NCBI GenBank assembly: GCA_946647055.1
Contig: CAMPCT010000009.1
Span: 1 to 25,344 of the forward strand
Origin: an uncultured Atopobium sp.
Lineage (GTDB): Bacteria; Actinomycetota; Coriobacteriia; Coriobacteriales; Atopobiaceae
Length of the DNA: 25,344 nucleotides
Direction: 5' to 3'
Part shown: positions 13,301-22,354 of the stretch, one piece after another
Position numbering within the stretch: position 1 is the first letter of the stretch
Layout of the letters: each line of letters begins with the position of its first letter
Notes under the pieces: model-generated
What the model saw: only the letters and a program-made list of their open reading frames with translations
Databases searched by the model: none
Told to the model about the DNA's origin: nothing
Program-made: the position numbers and the translations under genes

Positions 13301-16300
13301 GGCATCGACCGCGCACCTCTGCTCCGAGTACAAAGAGGCTGGCATCGAGGTCGCTGAGCTTGAGAACAAGATTAGGAACCTCGGGAAGACCGGATCGAGC
13401 GGGGCCTTCGGACAGGTCACAACCGCCGCCGTCCAGGCCGCGTCCGAGGTCGGCCAAGTCATGCGCGACGTCGGGCAGAAGGTAGTCACCTCATCCGACG
13501 AGATTGACAAGTCATACCGCAACCTGCGAAAGACCTTCGACGCGGAGGAGGGCGAGTATCAGACTCTCTACGACGCGGCAATGCAGTACAGCCAGGGACA
13601 CGTCACGAGCGCGTCCAGCATGCTCGACATGGAGGCAATCGCCGCCCAGCTCGGCATCGGCGTTGAGGGTGGGGCCGAGGCCATCCAGACGTTCGCCGAG
13701 GCGTGCGCCGACCTCGACGTTGCTACCGACATTGACGCCGAGACCATCGCCCTGCAGCTTGGTCAGATCACCAACGTCATGAGCGACATGGACCCGCAGA
13801 AGGCGCGCAACTTTGCCGACGCGCTGGTGCGCCTGGGCAACAACATGCCCACGCAGGAGTCCAACATCATGCAGATCACCCAGCGACTCTCCGCTATCGG
13901 TGACGTCGCGCACTTCAAGACCCCGGAACTGCTCGGCTGGGCGAGCGCCATCGCTTCCACCGGACAGAAAAGCGAGGCGGCAGCTAGTGGTATCGTCGCC
14001 ACAATCACCAAGATTTCTCAGGCGGTAAGCGGTGGCGGAGATGACCTCAAGAAGTGGGCAGAGATTGCCGGTATGTCGGCAGACAAGTTCGCCGAGGAGT
14101 GGAAGTCCAAGCCAAGCGAGACTCTCAAGGCGGTCGTCAAGGGACTCAGGGACTCCGGCGACGAGCTCTTCGCAACCCTCTCCGGACTTGAAATCAACGG
14201 CGTGCGCCAGAACCAGACGCTCGCATCTCTCGCACAGACGATTGACACCGTTGATGGCGCCATAGGCATGGCATCAGAAGCCTTCCAAGGTGGCGGTGAC
14301 GCGGCAAACGAGGCCAACAAGAAGGCTGAGGGCTTCTCCGGTACCCTCGCAAAGCTGCAGAACTCAGCACAGGTTCTCGCTGCCGAGTTCGGCAACGCGA
14401 TGGTCCCGTTCATGGAGCAGGCCGCGACTGCGATACAGAAGCTCACTGAGTACATCAGCGGTATGAGTGACGAGGCCAAGACCCTTGCCGTCGTCATTGG
14501 CGGTGCATTTGCCGGGTTCGCAGTGGCCGAACCTGTCATTGCCGCCATCGGCGGAAACTTCCTCAAGATGGGCAAGGGCATCGGGTCCATCTCGTTGACC
14601 GCAATCAAGAAAATCAGCAACGGCCTTGGCGGCTTCCTTGGCGCAGAGTCGAAGCTTCAGTTCTTTGCAACCGGGCTTGGCAACGTGACCGGCAAGATTG
14701 GCGGCTTCGCGTCTGCCGCAGGGCTTGCGGTGAACCCGCTCGGCCTCTTCGCAGGGGCCATGATCGCCGCCGTCGCGGCTACAGCTGGCTTCGTCTACTT
14801 CAAGTGGAAGGAGGCTCAGGACCACGCAAAGGAGCTGAGCGACACCTTCCAGACGATGCGCGACAACGTCAAGGGCCTGAACGACACCATGGGCGAAGCA
14901 CCAGAAGGCGTAGACAAGTACAGCAAGGCCATCGAGGACGCAAGGGACGCACACAAGGATTTCTTCGACACCCTCAAGGAACACAACGACCGCAACACCG
15001 AGACGCGAGAGTCCATGGAGGACACCATCGGACGCCTCGAGTACTACAAGCAGGTGGTCGAGGAGTGTGCCGGTGCGGGCGAGATTTCCGCCGAGAAGCA
15101 GCTTGAGCTTCAGAACGCACTTGACGGTATCGAGGAAATCACTGGAAAGGTCTGGGACGTAGAGGACGTCCTTACCGGAACGTACAAGGACCAAGAGGGC
15201 GCCGTCCGTGACACAATCAGCGCAATCGAGGACCTCATCGCTGTAAAGGAGCGCGAGGCCCGAGTCAACGCCATTACCGACATGTACTCGGAGGCCATCA
15301 AGGCCCAGATTAAGGGCGAGCAGGCGGTAAAGAAGTCGAGGGAAGCCTACAAGGAGGCGTACAAGGAGTTCAAGAAGTCCGACTACGGCGATACAGTGGC
15401 TTCCGGTCTCAGGGCACAGGGCTTGGTCGAAGGCACCGACGAGTTCAAGAACGCAATGAGGCTTGCCTTCCGGACTGGCACCGAGGACGGCACCGAGCTC
15501 TGGCAGCAGCTACAGGACGACAAGGCCGCGCTGAAGGAGTGCAAGGAAGAGGCTGGCACTCTCAAGGAGGCATTCGCCGAGACCCTCAAGGAAGGCCAGG
15601 CTGCGGGTGAGATTGGCGTGCGCGAGTCTCGAATCCTCGGCAGCAGGAAGATGCGGGAAGCGGCAGAGTCGGTTGGCCTTGAGGGTGACAGGCTGAGGGA
15701 CTTCTGCAAGGGGCTGCAGGACGCCATGGGCGACACCGCCGCAGCGGAGCAGGCGTTCACCTCCATCACGAGCCAGCAGTTTGCCGACATGGCGTCGCAC
15801 TGCGGCGGGGACATTGACAACCTCACCAGCAGGATTGTCGCGTTCGCCCAGCTTGACGTGCCTGACAAGGAGTCTGCCGTCTGGGTGGACGACCAGACGC
15901 TCGAGCTTGCCAACGGAGAGATATACATCTTCAACGGCACCGAGCTTGTCAAGAAGGAAGGTGACGTCGAGGTCAACGGCGCCGAGGAGGCAAACGCCAA
16001 ACTCGACTCCGTCCAGGCCAACTCCGAAGAGGACGCTACCATGGAGGCCAACGCTGAGACCTCCGGTCTCGATGAGGCCAACGCGGAGATAGACGAGATG
16101 CAGGCGAACGCCGAAGAGGGTGCGAACGCCAACTTTACGGCCAGCGGCACCGAGGACATCGCCAACGCAGTTGACAAACTGAGGGAACTTACAGACGCGC
16201 AGGTCAACATTACCTTCAACGTCGATGACGGCGGCATCGCCGAAGCCACAGAGGCCCTCAAGTCCCTCCAAGACGAGGACGTCAAGGTCGCAATCAAGGC

Positions 16301-17276
16301 CGACACATCCGGTGCCGAGCAGATAACAACCGCCCTATCCGGCCTTTCCGGCAAGCCCATCGACGTCAAGATCAACGCCGACACGTCCGGCGCGACGGAG
16401 ATAGCGACCGCACTGTCAGACCTCTCAGACAAGCCCGTCAACGTCAAGATCAACGCCGACACGTCCGGAGCGCAGCAGGTCACAGACGCTCTTGCGAACA
16501 TCTCCGATAAGCCCATCGACGTCAAGATCAACGCCGACACCTCCGGCGCAACCGAGATTGCGAACGCCATCGCAAACATCACCGCTAACAATCCCATCGA
16601 CATGCAGGCCACCATCACGGCGGTCACCAACGGCGTCGCGGCGGCGACCACGAGGATACAGAAGCTCAACGAGGTCTCGGCCGCGATGAAGAGCCAGAAG
16701 AAGACCTACACGGCAAGCGGCAACGCTGCCACGTCGAGCTCACCGGCGAACAACATCCGCAACCTCAACAGCGCGGCCGCGAACATGAGCGGCAACTCCG
16801 CTACGTACACGGCGTACGGCAACGCGGCAAGCGGCTCTGCGGCTTCGCACGTCTGGGACCTCGTGAACGCAGTCAACAGCCTGTACTCGAAGTCCGTCAC
16901 AATCACCACCACCTACAACACCATCGGCAGCCCGCCCGGACATTCGGCCACGGGCGCCTACATCCCGCCCAACAAGATACCGAAGCATGCGGCGGGCATC
17001 TTCACCCAGCCGACGCTCACGAACATCGGCTGGGTGGGGGAGAGCGGCGCGGAGCTGTACAGCGGCAACTCACTCGTGCCCCTCACGAACCGCAAGTACT
17101 CGATGCCGTACATAGACGACATCTCGGACGCCGTGGCGAAGAAGCTCGGCGGCTCCGGCACCACGTACAACGTGAGCATCGACGGCGCGCGCATCAACGA
17201 CGACCCCGCCATCCAGGCGGCGATCCTCAACCTGTTCGACGTGCTTGAGCGCAAGGGGGCGATGAACCGTGGCTAG
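10368..17276 (+). CDS. Tail tape measure protein, TP901-type, about 2300 aa
   Basis: The protein is 2302 aa. It sets tail length and helps deliver DNA. TTG 10368 is chosen because AGGGGGT (10354-10360) sits 7-8 nt upstream and the product starts AAGAYKGLTIRIGAD, the usual N-terminus; GTG 10359 lies inside that ribosome binding site. Residues 1-1010 are coiled coil built from about five diverged modules, each with a 'DPxN...ALxEA...LKxRL' core. Residues about 1020-1340 hold the TP901 core (DEIDKSYRNLRKTF; AIASTGQKSEAAASGIVATI). Hydrophobic stretches lie near 1371-1400 and 1454-1480. The C-terminal third has 26-aa repeats and ends 'GIFTQPTLTNIGWVGESGAE...LVPL', typical for the family. At about 0.15 nm per residue the tail would be near 345 nm, clearly long for a siphovirus. 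Its end overlaps the next gene by 8 bp. Confidence 0.96.
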   Translation: MAAGAYKGLTIRIGADMTKLSTALRGADSAIYKTQTQLNKLQKAAKVDPAGGYAAMGKQLGALSQQAVNTAASIKTLKTGIDELGSTGAAGGGTIGELLDGTESITLAAEQARAKYSELGGELEKANRGIRELTGIDLSKATRNGNYDLAKQSAINAADEKDKASVAQQIALIDNLKDKWEEAERALSDYDDAAQLDKLKNKLIEQEASFRAINQQIVEVSRNLAQSDRYETMPDIGKDLENTNRYLTLISAAADTANSRFSTLDSAMKVDPSNLETSRERTEALAEAMQTAQMQSSLLKDRLSAYEAAGIDSIAKSFGSVAVEVQQAERSWMDAKTQLDMFKASGEENVEKQRQLEQAVSSAQQRMDTAHACEQYNNLKARVADVDAQFVKMGKSVADITVPSEVARSMSSLKSAFENISKSLKSTESDAKSFDSALKLNPNNVTIAATQMDLLKEAERLAKEEAESLRQQLDNYDTGAIEQATEQDKSAMRQLIDASEEYERACERVRDIRVQMSNTQEGIDTSKDQSEIHELEDVLGNLKSELQEAEAAKERAFQHFDLSKGRKEVQELETAVAKNEATQDRLYATMQKLSGVELFRKTDLSSVEKMKTTLDSLKDQSFEMDGLGYVGDRLKSVTASLDEAKDRFKQLDDASKIDPNNLALAEDRSRALAQVTQLATEKSTLLSAAYARFKPDKVNETAIATGRVGEYAERAARDAEAAFAKMEQAAGEVRTKEQELAEFPVASLRTDEGVAKFNELQSELDRLKQKYEEAEAAAKKAFADFSTAKATQESQRLRTEIHQNDAELSEFKSKAQELSAVDATPKIDKDWSDSLKAAEDRFDRINKVMQENPTGFNVATQRAAALKEAIGAAESKVSSLKSRMAELEGRGIDKAAKSLGNVAVATQNAEKAAREAKQSVDALEKEYEQAKTKAKGLKDEMGRTGKGATEYRRARQEVDDLKQKLDEAKRAQQEADAAASTAHLCSEYKEAGIEVAELENKIRNLGKTGSSGAFGQVTTAAVQAASEVGQVMRDVGQKVVTSSDEIDKSYRNLRKTFDAEEGEYQTLYDAAMQYSQGHVTSASSMLDMEAIAAQLGIGVEGGAEAIQTFAEACADLDVATDIDAETIALQLGQITNVMSDMDPQKARNFADALVRLGNNMPTQESNIMQITQRLSAIGDVAHFKTPELLGWASAIASTGQKSEAAASGIVATITKISQAVSGGGDDLKKWAEIAGMSADKFAEEWKSKPSETLKAVVKGLRDSGDELFATLSGLEINGVRQNQTLASLAQTIDTVDGAIGMASEAFQGGGDAANEANKKAEGFSGTLAKLQNSAQVLAAEFGNAMVPFMEQAATAIQKLTEYISGMSDEAKTLAVVIGGAFAGFAVAEPVIAAIGGNFLKMGKGIGSISLTAIKKISNGLGGFLGAESKLQFFATGLGNVTGKIGGFASAAGLAVNPLGLFAGAMIAAVAATAGFVYFKWKEAQDHAKELSDTFQTMRDNVKGLNDTMGEAPEGVDKYSKAIEDARDAHKDFFDTLKEHNDRNTETRESMEDTIGRLEYYKQVVEECAGAGEISAEKQLELQNALDGIEEITGKVWDVEDVLTGTYKDQEGAVRDTISAIEDLIAVKEREARVNAITDMYSEAIKAQIKGEQAVKKSREAYKEAYKEFKKSDYGDTVASGLRAQGLVEGTDEFKNAMRLAFRTGTEDGTELWQQLQDDKAALKECKEEAGTLKEAFAETLKEGQAAGEIGVRESRILGSRKMREAAESVGLEGDRLRDFCKGLQDAMGDTAAAEQAFTSITSQQFADMASHCGGDIDNLTSRIVAFAQLDVPDKESAVWVDDQTLELANGEIYIFNGTELVKKEGDVEVNGAEEANAKLDSVQANSEEDATMEANAETSGLDEANAEIDEMQANAEEGANANFTASGTEDIANAVDKLRELTDAQVNITFNVDDGGIAEATEALKSLQDEDVKVAIKADTSGAEQITTALSGLSGKPIDVKINADTSGATEIATALSDLSDKPVNVKINADTSGAQQVTDALANISDKPIDVKINADTSGATEIANAIANITANNPIDMQATITAVTNGVAAATTRIQKLNEVSAAMKSQKKTYTASGNAATSSSPANNIRNLNSAAANMSGNSATYTAYGNAASGSAASHVWDLVNAVNSLYSKSVTITTTYNTIGSPPGHSATGAYIPPNKIPKHAAGIFTQPTLTNIGWVGESGAELYSGNSLVPLTNRKYSMPYIDDISDAVAKKLGGSGTTYNVSIDGARINDDPAIQAAILNLFDVLERKGAMNRG
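16221..16610 (+). repeat. 78-bp (26-aa) tandem repeats in the tape measure gene
   Basis: Four close units begin at 16299, 16377, 16455 and 16533, exactly 78 bp apart. Each starts ADTSGA and has the pattern A-D-T-S-G-A-x-x-I/V, then A-L/I, then KP-(I/V)-(D/N)-VKIN. A more diverged unit of the same length precedes them (16221-16298, VDDGGIAEATEALKSLQ...). A less regular one of about 27 aa lies before that (TASGTEDIANAVDKL). Confidence 0.9.
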
Positions 17277-19629
17277 TGGACCCAATGCGGGAATCTACCG
17301 CATCGTGAGCGGCGGCAGTCCCGACGACAAGGCGTTCTGCCTCGAGGTCGGCGGCGGGGACATGACCTCCGGTGCCAACGTCCAGATATGGGGGCGGCTC
17401 TTTGCCGCCTCCCAATACTGGGAGGTCAGCTACAAGAGCGACTCGGCGCGCATCGTCAACCTAGCGTCGGGCAAGTCGCTCGACGTGGCGAACGGCACGA
17501 TGGCGAACGGAACCAACGTCCGCCAGTTCAACGACAACGGCTCGGCGGCGCAGCTCTGGGACCTCGAACCGGACGGCGGCGACGGCATCTACTACGGCGT
17601 CCACTACCCGACCTATGTCGTTCACTGCCACAAGAACAACGGCTTCGCCCTCGACATCAAGGGTGGCACCATCGCCAACAGGTCGAACGTCCAGATATAC
17701 ACCGCCAACGGGAGCACGGCGCAGACGTGGATGTTCGTGCCGATGGAGGCCTTCACGAGCGGCGGCACCTACGAGCTGCGCTCCATGCTCAAGACCTCCA
17801 TGTGCGTGGACGTCGCGGGCGGCAGCAACGCCAACGGCGCCAACATCCAGCTCTGGAACCGCACCGGTTCTAACAGCCAGAAGTTCTACGTCACCGAGGA
17901 GGAGTCGGGCAAGTTCTCGATAATGAGCGTGGCGAGCAAGAAGTACGTCGACGTCCGGAACGGCGCCTCCGCCGTTGGCACGAACGTCCAGCAGTACGAC
18001 GACAGCGACTCGCGCTCGCAGAGGTGGAAGCTCACGCAGTACGGCACCACCGAGATCGACGGCAAGGACTGCGTCGTCGTGACCCTCGGCAGCTACGTCA
18101 TAGACGAGGGCGAGTCGCGGTTCATGGACGTGAAGAACGCCATGACGAGCAACAGCGCCAACATCCAGCTCGGCGCGAAGGAGTCGGGTACCGACTACTC
18201 GCAGCGCTTCGCACTCTACCCGACGAACGCGAAGTCCAGCGACCTCGTGGTGCCAGCCGACCTTGGCTGGTGCGAGAACGTCGGGGACATTTACCGATAC
18301 GCCTCGCTCACCGAGGCGGAGGCGCTCTACCCGAGCTGGACCACCTCGACGTCATGGACCACGGACAGCCAGAACGGCTACCAGTGGCGGTACCGCTCCC
18401 ACACGCTCAGCGCCAAGACCGGCGAGTGGGCGGACTGGTCCGAGTGGGGCGCCTGGGCGCCCGTCGCGGTCCGCGTCGAAGGCAACAGCGTGTGGGCGGC
18501 GGACGGCCTTCCAGCATCCGTGCCGGACGGCGCGATGCAGCTCCAGTACGAGCTCCAGGTGAGGGCCGTCACGTACGTGGGAGACAGCGACAGCGACGAC
18601 CGCACGGGCGGAGAGCTGCGGGTCGGGGATTTCACGGCCGCGACGCTCACGGCGCGCAACGCCATCACCTGCACGGTAGGTGAGACGCTCGGCTATGGAC
18701 CCGAGGGCCTGCGCATCCCCTACACGACGAACTACAACGGAACGGTCGGCATCATCGTCCGCAGCGTGTTCACGGGCACGTGGATGAAGCCCAAGGAGAT
18801 ACTCTCCAAGGCGGCTATCTTCCCCGACATGGACGCGAGCGGAACGGTGCTCGTGCCGGTGAGCGGCCTCAAGCGGTGGATCAACGACGGCGAGAAGCTC
18901 GGCCTCATAGTGGAGACGTACGCGGACGAGGGCACCGTCGACCACATAGTCGAGGTGGCGCAGACCGCCACCGTCTCGTACAACACCGGCAGCGGCCTCG
19001 ACGTGACCCCCACCTTCACGGTGGGCGCGGGCAGGACGCTGCAGATCAACCTTGCCAACGCCGCCTTCTCCGACGTGTGGATGCGCAAGGACGGCGTCAT
19101 CACGCAGATGGACACCTACGAGTACACCGCAAGCGTCCTCTACCCCTTCGGCTCCGAGATGGAGTGGGAGGTCTTCGTCGCGGCGCACAACGTGGACGGC
19201 GACCGCTGGGGCGTGGCCCTCATCGACGGCTCCCAGTTCAACGACATGGTCAAGGGCTTCCGCCCGTGCCACGCCTTCAACTGGGAGGACGGCGGCAGCT
19301 TCCTCCTCGAGATACGCCAGTCCGACTATCTCGAGACGGACTACACGGTGGACAACGACGCGCAGGCGTACAAGCTCAACAAGCGGGAGTGGGACACCTA
19401 CCGCTTCGGGGACACCAAGAGCGGGAAGTTCAAGGCGGTCGGCGCCCTCTACGAGCCGTTCGACCTCGAGTCCACGCGCGATGACCTCGACAAGCTCATA
19501 GACGCGCGGCACGTGACCTACAGAAGCCCGCACGGCCTCATGTGCGACGTCGCTGTACTAGGGGCGTCAATGACCTGCAAGCGCGGCGTCTGGATAGTCA
19601 CCATCGACATGGCTAGGGAGACGGTCTAA
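17269..19629 (+). CDS. Distal tail-type protein with two ricin-type beta-trefoil lectin domains
   Basis: The protein is 786 aa. The N-terminal 320 residues form two beta-trefoils with six QxW-type repeats: QYW 49-51, QLW 95-97, QTW 152-154, QKF 204-206, QRW 251-253 and QRF 312-314, each preceded by an 'LDV.. G..ANGxNVQ' loop. Ricin-type trefoils bind sugars. Residues 330-640 are beta-rich, Trp-rich Ig/FN3-like modules. The C-terminus (about 640-786, ending 'HGLMCDVAVLGASMTCKRGVWIVTIDMARETV') looks like the C-terminal half of a distal tail protein, and gene order after the tape measure supports Dit. GTG 17269 overlaps the tape measure stop by 8 bp, with GGGGG at 17255-17259. Lectin fusion to Dit suggests cell-wall glycan binding at the tail tip. 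Confidence 0.8.
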   Translation: MASGPNAGIYRIVSGGSPDDKAFCLEVGGGDMTSGANVQIWGRLFAASQYWEVSYKSDSARIVNLASGKSLDVANGTMANGTNVRQFNDNGSAAQLWDLEPDGGDGIYYGVHYPTYVVHCHKNNGFALDIKGGTIANRSNVQIYTANGSTAQTWMFVPMEAFTSGGTYELRSMLKTSMCVDVAGGSNANGANIQLWNRTGSNSQKFYVTEEESGKFSIMSVASKKYVDVRNGASAVGTNVQQYDDSDSRSQRWKLTQYGTTEIDGKDCVVVTLGSYVIDEGESRFMDVKNAMTSNSANIQLGAKESGTDYSQRFALYPTNAKSSDLVVPADLGWCENVGDIYRYASLTEAEALYPSWTTSTSWTTDSQNGYQWRYRSHTLSAKTGEWADWSEWGAWAPVAVRVEGNSVWAADGLPASVPDGAMQLQYELQVRAVTYVGDSDSDDRTGGELRVGDFTAATLTARNAITCTVGETLGYGPEGLRIPYTTNYNGTVGIIVRSVFTGTWMKPKEILSKAAIFPDMDASGTVLVPVSGLKRWINDGEKLGLIVETYADEGTVDHIVEVAQTATVSYNTGSGLDVTPTFTVGAGRTLQINLANAAFSDVWMRKDGVITQMDTYEYTASVLYPFGSEMEWEVFVAAHNVDGDRWGVALIDGSQFNDMVKGFRPCHAFNWEDGGSFLLEIRQSDYLETDYTVDNDAQAYKLNKREWDTYRFGDTKSGKFKAVGALYEPFDLESTRDDLDKLIDARHVTYRSPHGLMCDVAVLGASMTCKRGVWIVTIDMARETV

Positions 19630-20741
19630 TGGCTATCGACTGGAAGGACCAGACCAGGAAGGACGTCCTGACGTTCCAGATGGTCACTCCCACGAACATC
19701 GACAAGGTATACGGGGAGCTGGAGGGCGTCGACCTCTCCGGCTCCTCGCTCACCGCCGCGTACTACACCGACACGCGCACGAGCGGCAAGCTGCGCGTCG
19801 TGGGCGGCAACTGGGTGCGCGGCTCGATGATTCGCGTCATACACTCCGTCCCAGAGTGGGGCTACAAGAAGGAACTCGGCACGTACATCGTGACCAGTGA
19901 CGACGCGACGCGCGAGCACGGCGAGTGGGTCTACGAGCTCACGCTCAACAGCCGTCTCTACGGACTCTCGACCGACAAGCACGCGAGGCCGTGGACGATA
20001 GCCAAGAACGCCCGCGCCCTCAAGGCCATGCAGGACAGCCTCAAGAACGCCCAGTGCCCCTACGTCGTGCTCGGGGCCAAGGACAAGGCGTACAAGTCAG
20101 CCAAGGTCGTGGAGGCGGGAACTGCTCGCCTCTCGGCTCTCTTCGACATAGCCAACGCGGCGGGTGACCGCCTAGACGTTGACGCGCACGGGCGTGTGAC
20201 GATATCGCCCTACGTCAATCCGTCGAGCAAGGCGGCGTCTTTCGTCATAGACCTCAAGGACGAGCGCGGCATCGCCGTCGACGGATTGTCGCGCAGCACC
20301 GACTGGCTAGAGATGGCCGACGTGGCCGTTGTCTCGCACAAGTTCACGCAGAAGTCCGGGCGCAAGTCGGTGGAGCGAACGGTGACCGGCGTTGCGACCG
20401 TCAACTCAGCGACGCACCAGGCGCACGCCAAGCGCGGCTACACGGTGACGAACTTCCAGAGCCTATCGGAGATGAGTCCCGAGACCACGGCACGTGCGCA
20501 GGCGCTCGCAAAGCAGGCGCTCGCCAAGGACCAGAAGGAGCTTGTCGAGTGGCAGCTCACGACGATGTACATGCCCGTCTGGGAGGGTGACGTCGTGCAG
20601 CTTAACGTCTACGACGGAATCTCCGCCTATCGCGGCAAGAGGAAGTGCCTGGTCAAGTCGCTCGACCTCGACCTCGCGCACATGACGATGAAGCTCACGC
20701 TCAAGGAGACCGCATCGGGAGACAAGGGGGACGAGAAGTGA
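19629..20741 (+). CDS. Tail hub / tail-associated protein (gp27-like)
   Basis: The protein is 370 aa. It starts MAIDWKDQTRKDVLTFQMVTP with an ATG sharing its A with the previous TAA (overlap TAATG). The middle 'GELEGVDLSGSSLTAAYYTDTRTSGKLRV', 'WVRGSMIRVIHSVPEWGYKKELGTYIVTSDD', and later 'MSPETTARAQALAKQALAKDQKELVEWQLTTMYMPVWEGDVVQLNV' are typical of hub proteins at the tip of siphovirus tails, where the last part is the domain that closes the hub ring. There is no appended lysin or peptidase domain, so wall degradation must lie elsewhere. It is followed by a GTGA overlap with the next gene. Confidence 0.82.
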   Translation: MAIDWKDQTRKDVLTFQMVTPTNIDKVYGELEGVDLSGSSLTAAYYTDTRTSGKLRVVGGNWVRGSMIRVIHSVPEWGYKKELGTYIVTSDDATREHGEWVYELTLNSRLYGLSTDKHARPWTIAKNARALKAMQDSLKNAQCPYVVLGAKDKAYKSAKVVEAGTARLSALFDIANAAGDRLDVDAHGRVTISPYVNPSSKAASFVIDLKDERGIAVDGLSRSTDWLEMADVAVVSHKFTQKSGRKSVERTVTGVATVNSATHQAHAKRGYTVTNFQSLSEMSPETTARAQALAKQALAKDQKELVEWQLTTMYMPVWEGDVVQLNVYDGISAYRGKRKCLVKSLDLDLAHMTMKLTLKETASGDKGDEK

Positions 20742-22345
20742 CGGACATCGACCGGCTTGCCAACGCCCTCTTCGGTGGCAAGCGCGCCGAGTCGCAGGAG
20801 GTGCTCACCGACGCGACCACGCGCACGTACATCGGCACGGCCACCACCGACTCGGAGGACGGCTCGGTGTACGTCTCGCTCGACGGGGACGTGACGCTTC
20901 CCGACGACATCGTGGACCCTGACGGCAACGTAATCAAGGCGTACGAGGACAACGGCATCGAGGTCTCGGTCGGCCCGTCCGTGACCGAGGGCGACGAGGT
21001 GATCGTGACCCTCGTGGGCGGCGGTCCGCTCAAGACCCCGATGGTCACCTCCGTGGCCGGTGAGGGTGACCGGCAGGACGCGGCGATAGATGAGGCGGCG
21101 CGCGCAGCTGAGGCCGCATGGGAGTGGGCCGACGAGGCGCATACGGCGGCTACCACGGCACAGCAGAAGGCCGAGGAGGCCGCTCAGAGCGCGGCAGACG
21201 CGGCTGAGAGCGCCGAGGCAGCAGCGACCGCCGCCACCAGCGCGCAGGCAGACGCATCCACGGCGGCACAGGCAGCTACCGCCGCACAGGGCAGCGCCTC
21301 CACGGCGGCTACCGCAGCGACCAGCGCGCAGAAGAGCGCGTCGACGGCTGCGACGGCGGCAAGCAACGCCGAGGCATCCGCGAGCGCGGCGGCATCCGAC
21401 GCGAGCAGCGCACAGGCGAGCGCCGCAGCGGCCAACACGGCGGCGAACAGCGCCCTCACGCAGCTCTCCGTCGTGGAGGACGTGGCGGGAACGCTGCAAT
21501 GGATTAGCGACCACGGCACGTTCGTGCCGACGACCGACACGACGGTGCAGGATGGCACGGTCTACTTCGCCCACGAGGGCGGGGACTACGTGCCCATAGC
21601 GGAGCCCTCCGGCAACCCGAAGGCGCAGGGCTGGTACGTTCTCGACGTGTCCGAGAGCCAGACCGACTACATCATGGCGCACCTCGCGGTCACCTCTGCG
21701 GGGCTCTGGGTGCTGCCTTCCGGCATCGGTGGCGCGGCTGGTCCGCAGACCGCGCCGGGTTACAAGCTGCTGCTGGCGAGCGACGGCGCAAGGCTCTACG
21801 ACGCGAGCGGCCAGCAGGTCATGGACTACGGCGAGTCAATCTCCATGTCCAGCTCGCGCCCGCAGTACATCGGCGGGGAGCGGGCCTTCATCATCTACTA
21901 CGACAGCGACGACGATGGCGTGATGGACACCATCCGCATCGGCGGCAACGTGCTCATGGGCGTGGACAAGACGCTCTCGGAGGTGCTCGCGGAGGTCAGC
22001 CAGGCTTCCGAGGACGCGGCGGAGGCGAAGAGGGCGGCGGAGGACGTGCCGATAGTCACGCTCTCATCCACCAACGGGACGGTCTTCAAGCGCCAGCTCG
22101 GCGTGTCAACGACCGTGATCGTGACGATATTCACGCCGGGTGGCCGCATAGACGACGCGACCGCGCTCGCGCGGCGCTTCGGCTCGGGCGCGTACCTCGA
22201 ATGGGGCTGGCGTGACGTAGTGACTGACGCGGAGCACGTGCTTCCCGTAACCGACCCGCGCATAACGGCCGGGGGCTTTCGGCTCACGGTCAGCCCCGAA
22301 GACATAGACACGCAGGCGGTAATCACATGCTCGCTCAACTACTAG
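20738..22345 (+). CDS. Tail tip spike or fibre with OB-like head, Ala-rich coiled coil and Ig-like end
   Basis: The protein is 535 aa from GTG 20738, which overlaps the hub stop as GTGA. Residues 1-110 (TRTYIGTATTDSEDGSVYVSL..., GDEVIVTLVGGG) look like an OB-fold of the kind found in small baseplate proteins. Residues about 111-245 are an almost uninterrupted Ala/Ser/Thr coiled coil. Residues 250-420 are beta-rich with an 'ISDHGTFVP' and 'YDSDDDGVMDTIRIGGN' stretch; the latter contains a DxDxDG calcium-type loop. A second short helix follows at about 425. Residues 440-535 are an Ig-like domain beginning 'SSTNGTVFKRQLGVSTTV', shared with the next gene. Expected role: a trimeric tail spike or fibre joining tip and receptor-binding parts. 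Confidence 0.75.
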   Translation: MTDIDRLANALFGGKRAESQEVLTDATTRTYIGTATTDSEDGSVYVSLDGDVTLPDDIVDPDGNVIKAYEDNGIEVSVGPSVTEGDEVIVTLVGGGPLKTPMVTSVAGEGDRQDAAIDEAARAAEAAWEWADEAHTAATTAQQKAEEAAQSAADAAESAEAAATAATSAQADASTAAQAATAAQGSASTAATAATSAQKSASTAATAASNAEASASAAASDASSAQASAAAANTAANSALTQLSVVEDVAGTLQWISDHGTFVPTTDTTVQDGTVYFAHEGGDYVPIAEPSGNPKAQGWYVLDVSESQTDYIMAHLAVTSAGLWVLPSGIGGAAGPQTAPGYKLLLASDGARLYDASGQQVMDYGESISMSSSRPQYIGGERAFIIYYDSDDDGVMDTIRIGGNVLMGVDKTLSEVLAEVSQASEDAAEAKRAAEDVPIVTLSSTNGTVFKRQLGVSTTVIVTIFTPGGRIDDATALARRFGSGAYLEWGWRDVVTDAEHVLPVTDPRITAGGFRLTVSPEDIDTQAVITCSLNY

Positions 22346-22354
22346 GGAGGAACG

